A stretch of DNA of 39,850 nt, from NCBI GenBank assembly GCA_964412115.1, contig CAYPMM010000006.1:1-39850 (forward strand), written 5' to 3'. This DNA is from HO2-45-28 sp964412115. GTDB lineage: Bacteria; Patescibacteriota; Minisyncoccia; HO2-45-28. The notes under the pieces were generated by a model. The model searched no databases. It saw only the letters and a program-made list of their open reading frames with translations, and was not told the origin of the DNA. A program made the position numbers and the translations under genes. Numbering within the stretch: the first letter of the stretch is position 1; every line of letters starts with the position of its first letter. This document shows, piece after piece, positions 39,732 to 39,850 of the stretch.

Positions 39732-39850
39732 CTAAATGCATTTTATGAGACAAAAATCGGCAATTGATTCGGCAACATAGGCAATCTGGTCTTCGGTCAA
39801 ATACTGATGCACCGGCAGGGTAAGGATTTCAAGCGACTGGCGCTCGCAAT
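39732..39850 (-). CDS. C-terminus of a DegT/DnrJ/EryC1-family aminotransferase (partial)
   Basis: The minus strand is open from the window end to a TAG at 39732-39734. The last residues are RQSLEILTLPVHQYLTEDQI, then AYVAESIADFCLIKCI. The LPVHQYLTEDQ block matches the C-terminal 'LP-h-h-P-x-L-T-x-x-x' of PLP-dependent sugar aminotransferases. The catalytic region is outside the window. It is followed by its own terminator. Confidence 0.7.
   Translation of the reverse strand, partial: CERQSLEILTLPVHQYLTEDQIAYVAESIADFCLIKCI

Overview
The window looks like a metagenome scaffold from a Candidate Phyla Radiation (Patescibacteria, probably Parcubacteria-like) bacterium. The basis is the combination of A/T-rich spacers, a short DnaX, a DUF5667 protein with a cupredoxin-like tail, a Cys-repeat surface protein with a small membrane partner, TPR-bearing O-antigen ligases and many anchored surface proteins. 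The code appears standard: def, the E1 alpha gene, the Nudix gene and the small gene at 10.5-11.1 kb all end in TGA. The assembly has one 100-N gap (27965-28064).

Layout. 1-7.0 kb (minus): a giant repeat-bearing surface protein, cut by the window start, directly behind a membrane protein with a spermidine-synthase-like domain. 7.4-10.5 kb: an anchored DUF4352-like protein and an O-antigen ligase/TPR protein. 10.5-15.1 kb (minus): a thiol-redox trio (small anchored His-rich protein, membrane CxxC protein, anchored DsbA-like protein), then murB and a DUF5667/cupredoxin protein. 15.2-15.5 kb: a gene-free block of nested and competing inverted repeats. 15.6-19.6 kb: an NAD-sugar epimerase diverging from a polyprenyl glycosylphosphotransferase-def-fmt operon. 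19.6-21.8 kb (minus): Cys-repeat surface protein, its small partner and a zinc ribbon. 21.9-24.5 kb (plus): DUF350 protein, Gly-rich secreted protein and a third gene interrupted by an in-frame UGA. 24.5-26.4 kb (minus): PRTase-like protein and dnaX. 26.7-27.7 kb (plus): GT-B-like protein. 27.8-32.2 kb (minus): peptidoglycan-binding protein across the gap, beta-repeat surface protein, second O-antigen ligase and zinc ribbon. 32.5-39.85 kb (minus): orphan protein, radical SAM enzyme, cytidylyltransferase-like protein, two paralogous membrane proteins with matching promoters, a 2-oxoacid dehydrogenase E1 beta/alpha plus Nudix operon, and the end of a DegT-family aminotransferase.

Together the genes describe cell-envelope work: glycan initiation and ligation, peptidoglycan synthesis and binding, disulfide handling and secreted repeat proteins, with housekeeping genes (murB, def, fmt, dnaX) interspersed. 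Expression signals fall into two classes. Several genes have a -10 box 6-7 nt before ATG and no Shine-Dalgarno, which predicts leaderless mRNAs. Others have a TTGACW-N17 promoter, a leader and a strong AGGAGG-type site.

The strongest unexplained signals are: a shared perfect palindrome inside two unrelated genes (fmt and an O-antigen ligase) with further palindromic inserts in dnaX; the 15.2-15.5 kb block in which one strand segment can pair with either of two partners; the UGA-interrupted gene in a yjfKLM-like operon; the membrane-CxxC/DsbA/His-rich trio; and an E1 alpha/beta pair with no E2 or E3, in a polysaccharide-like context.
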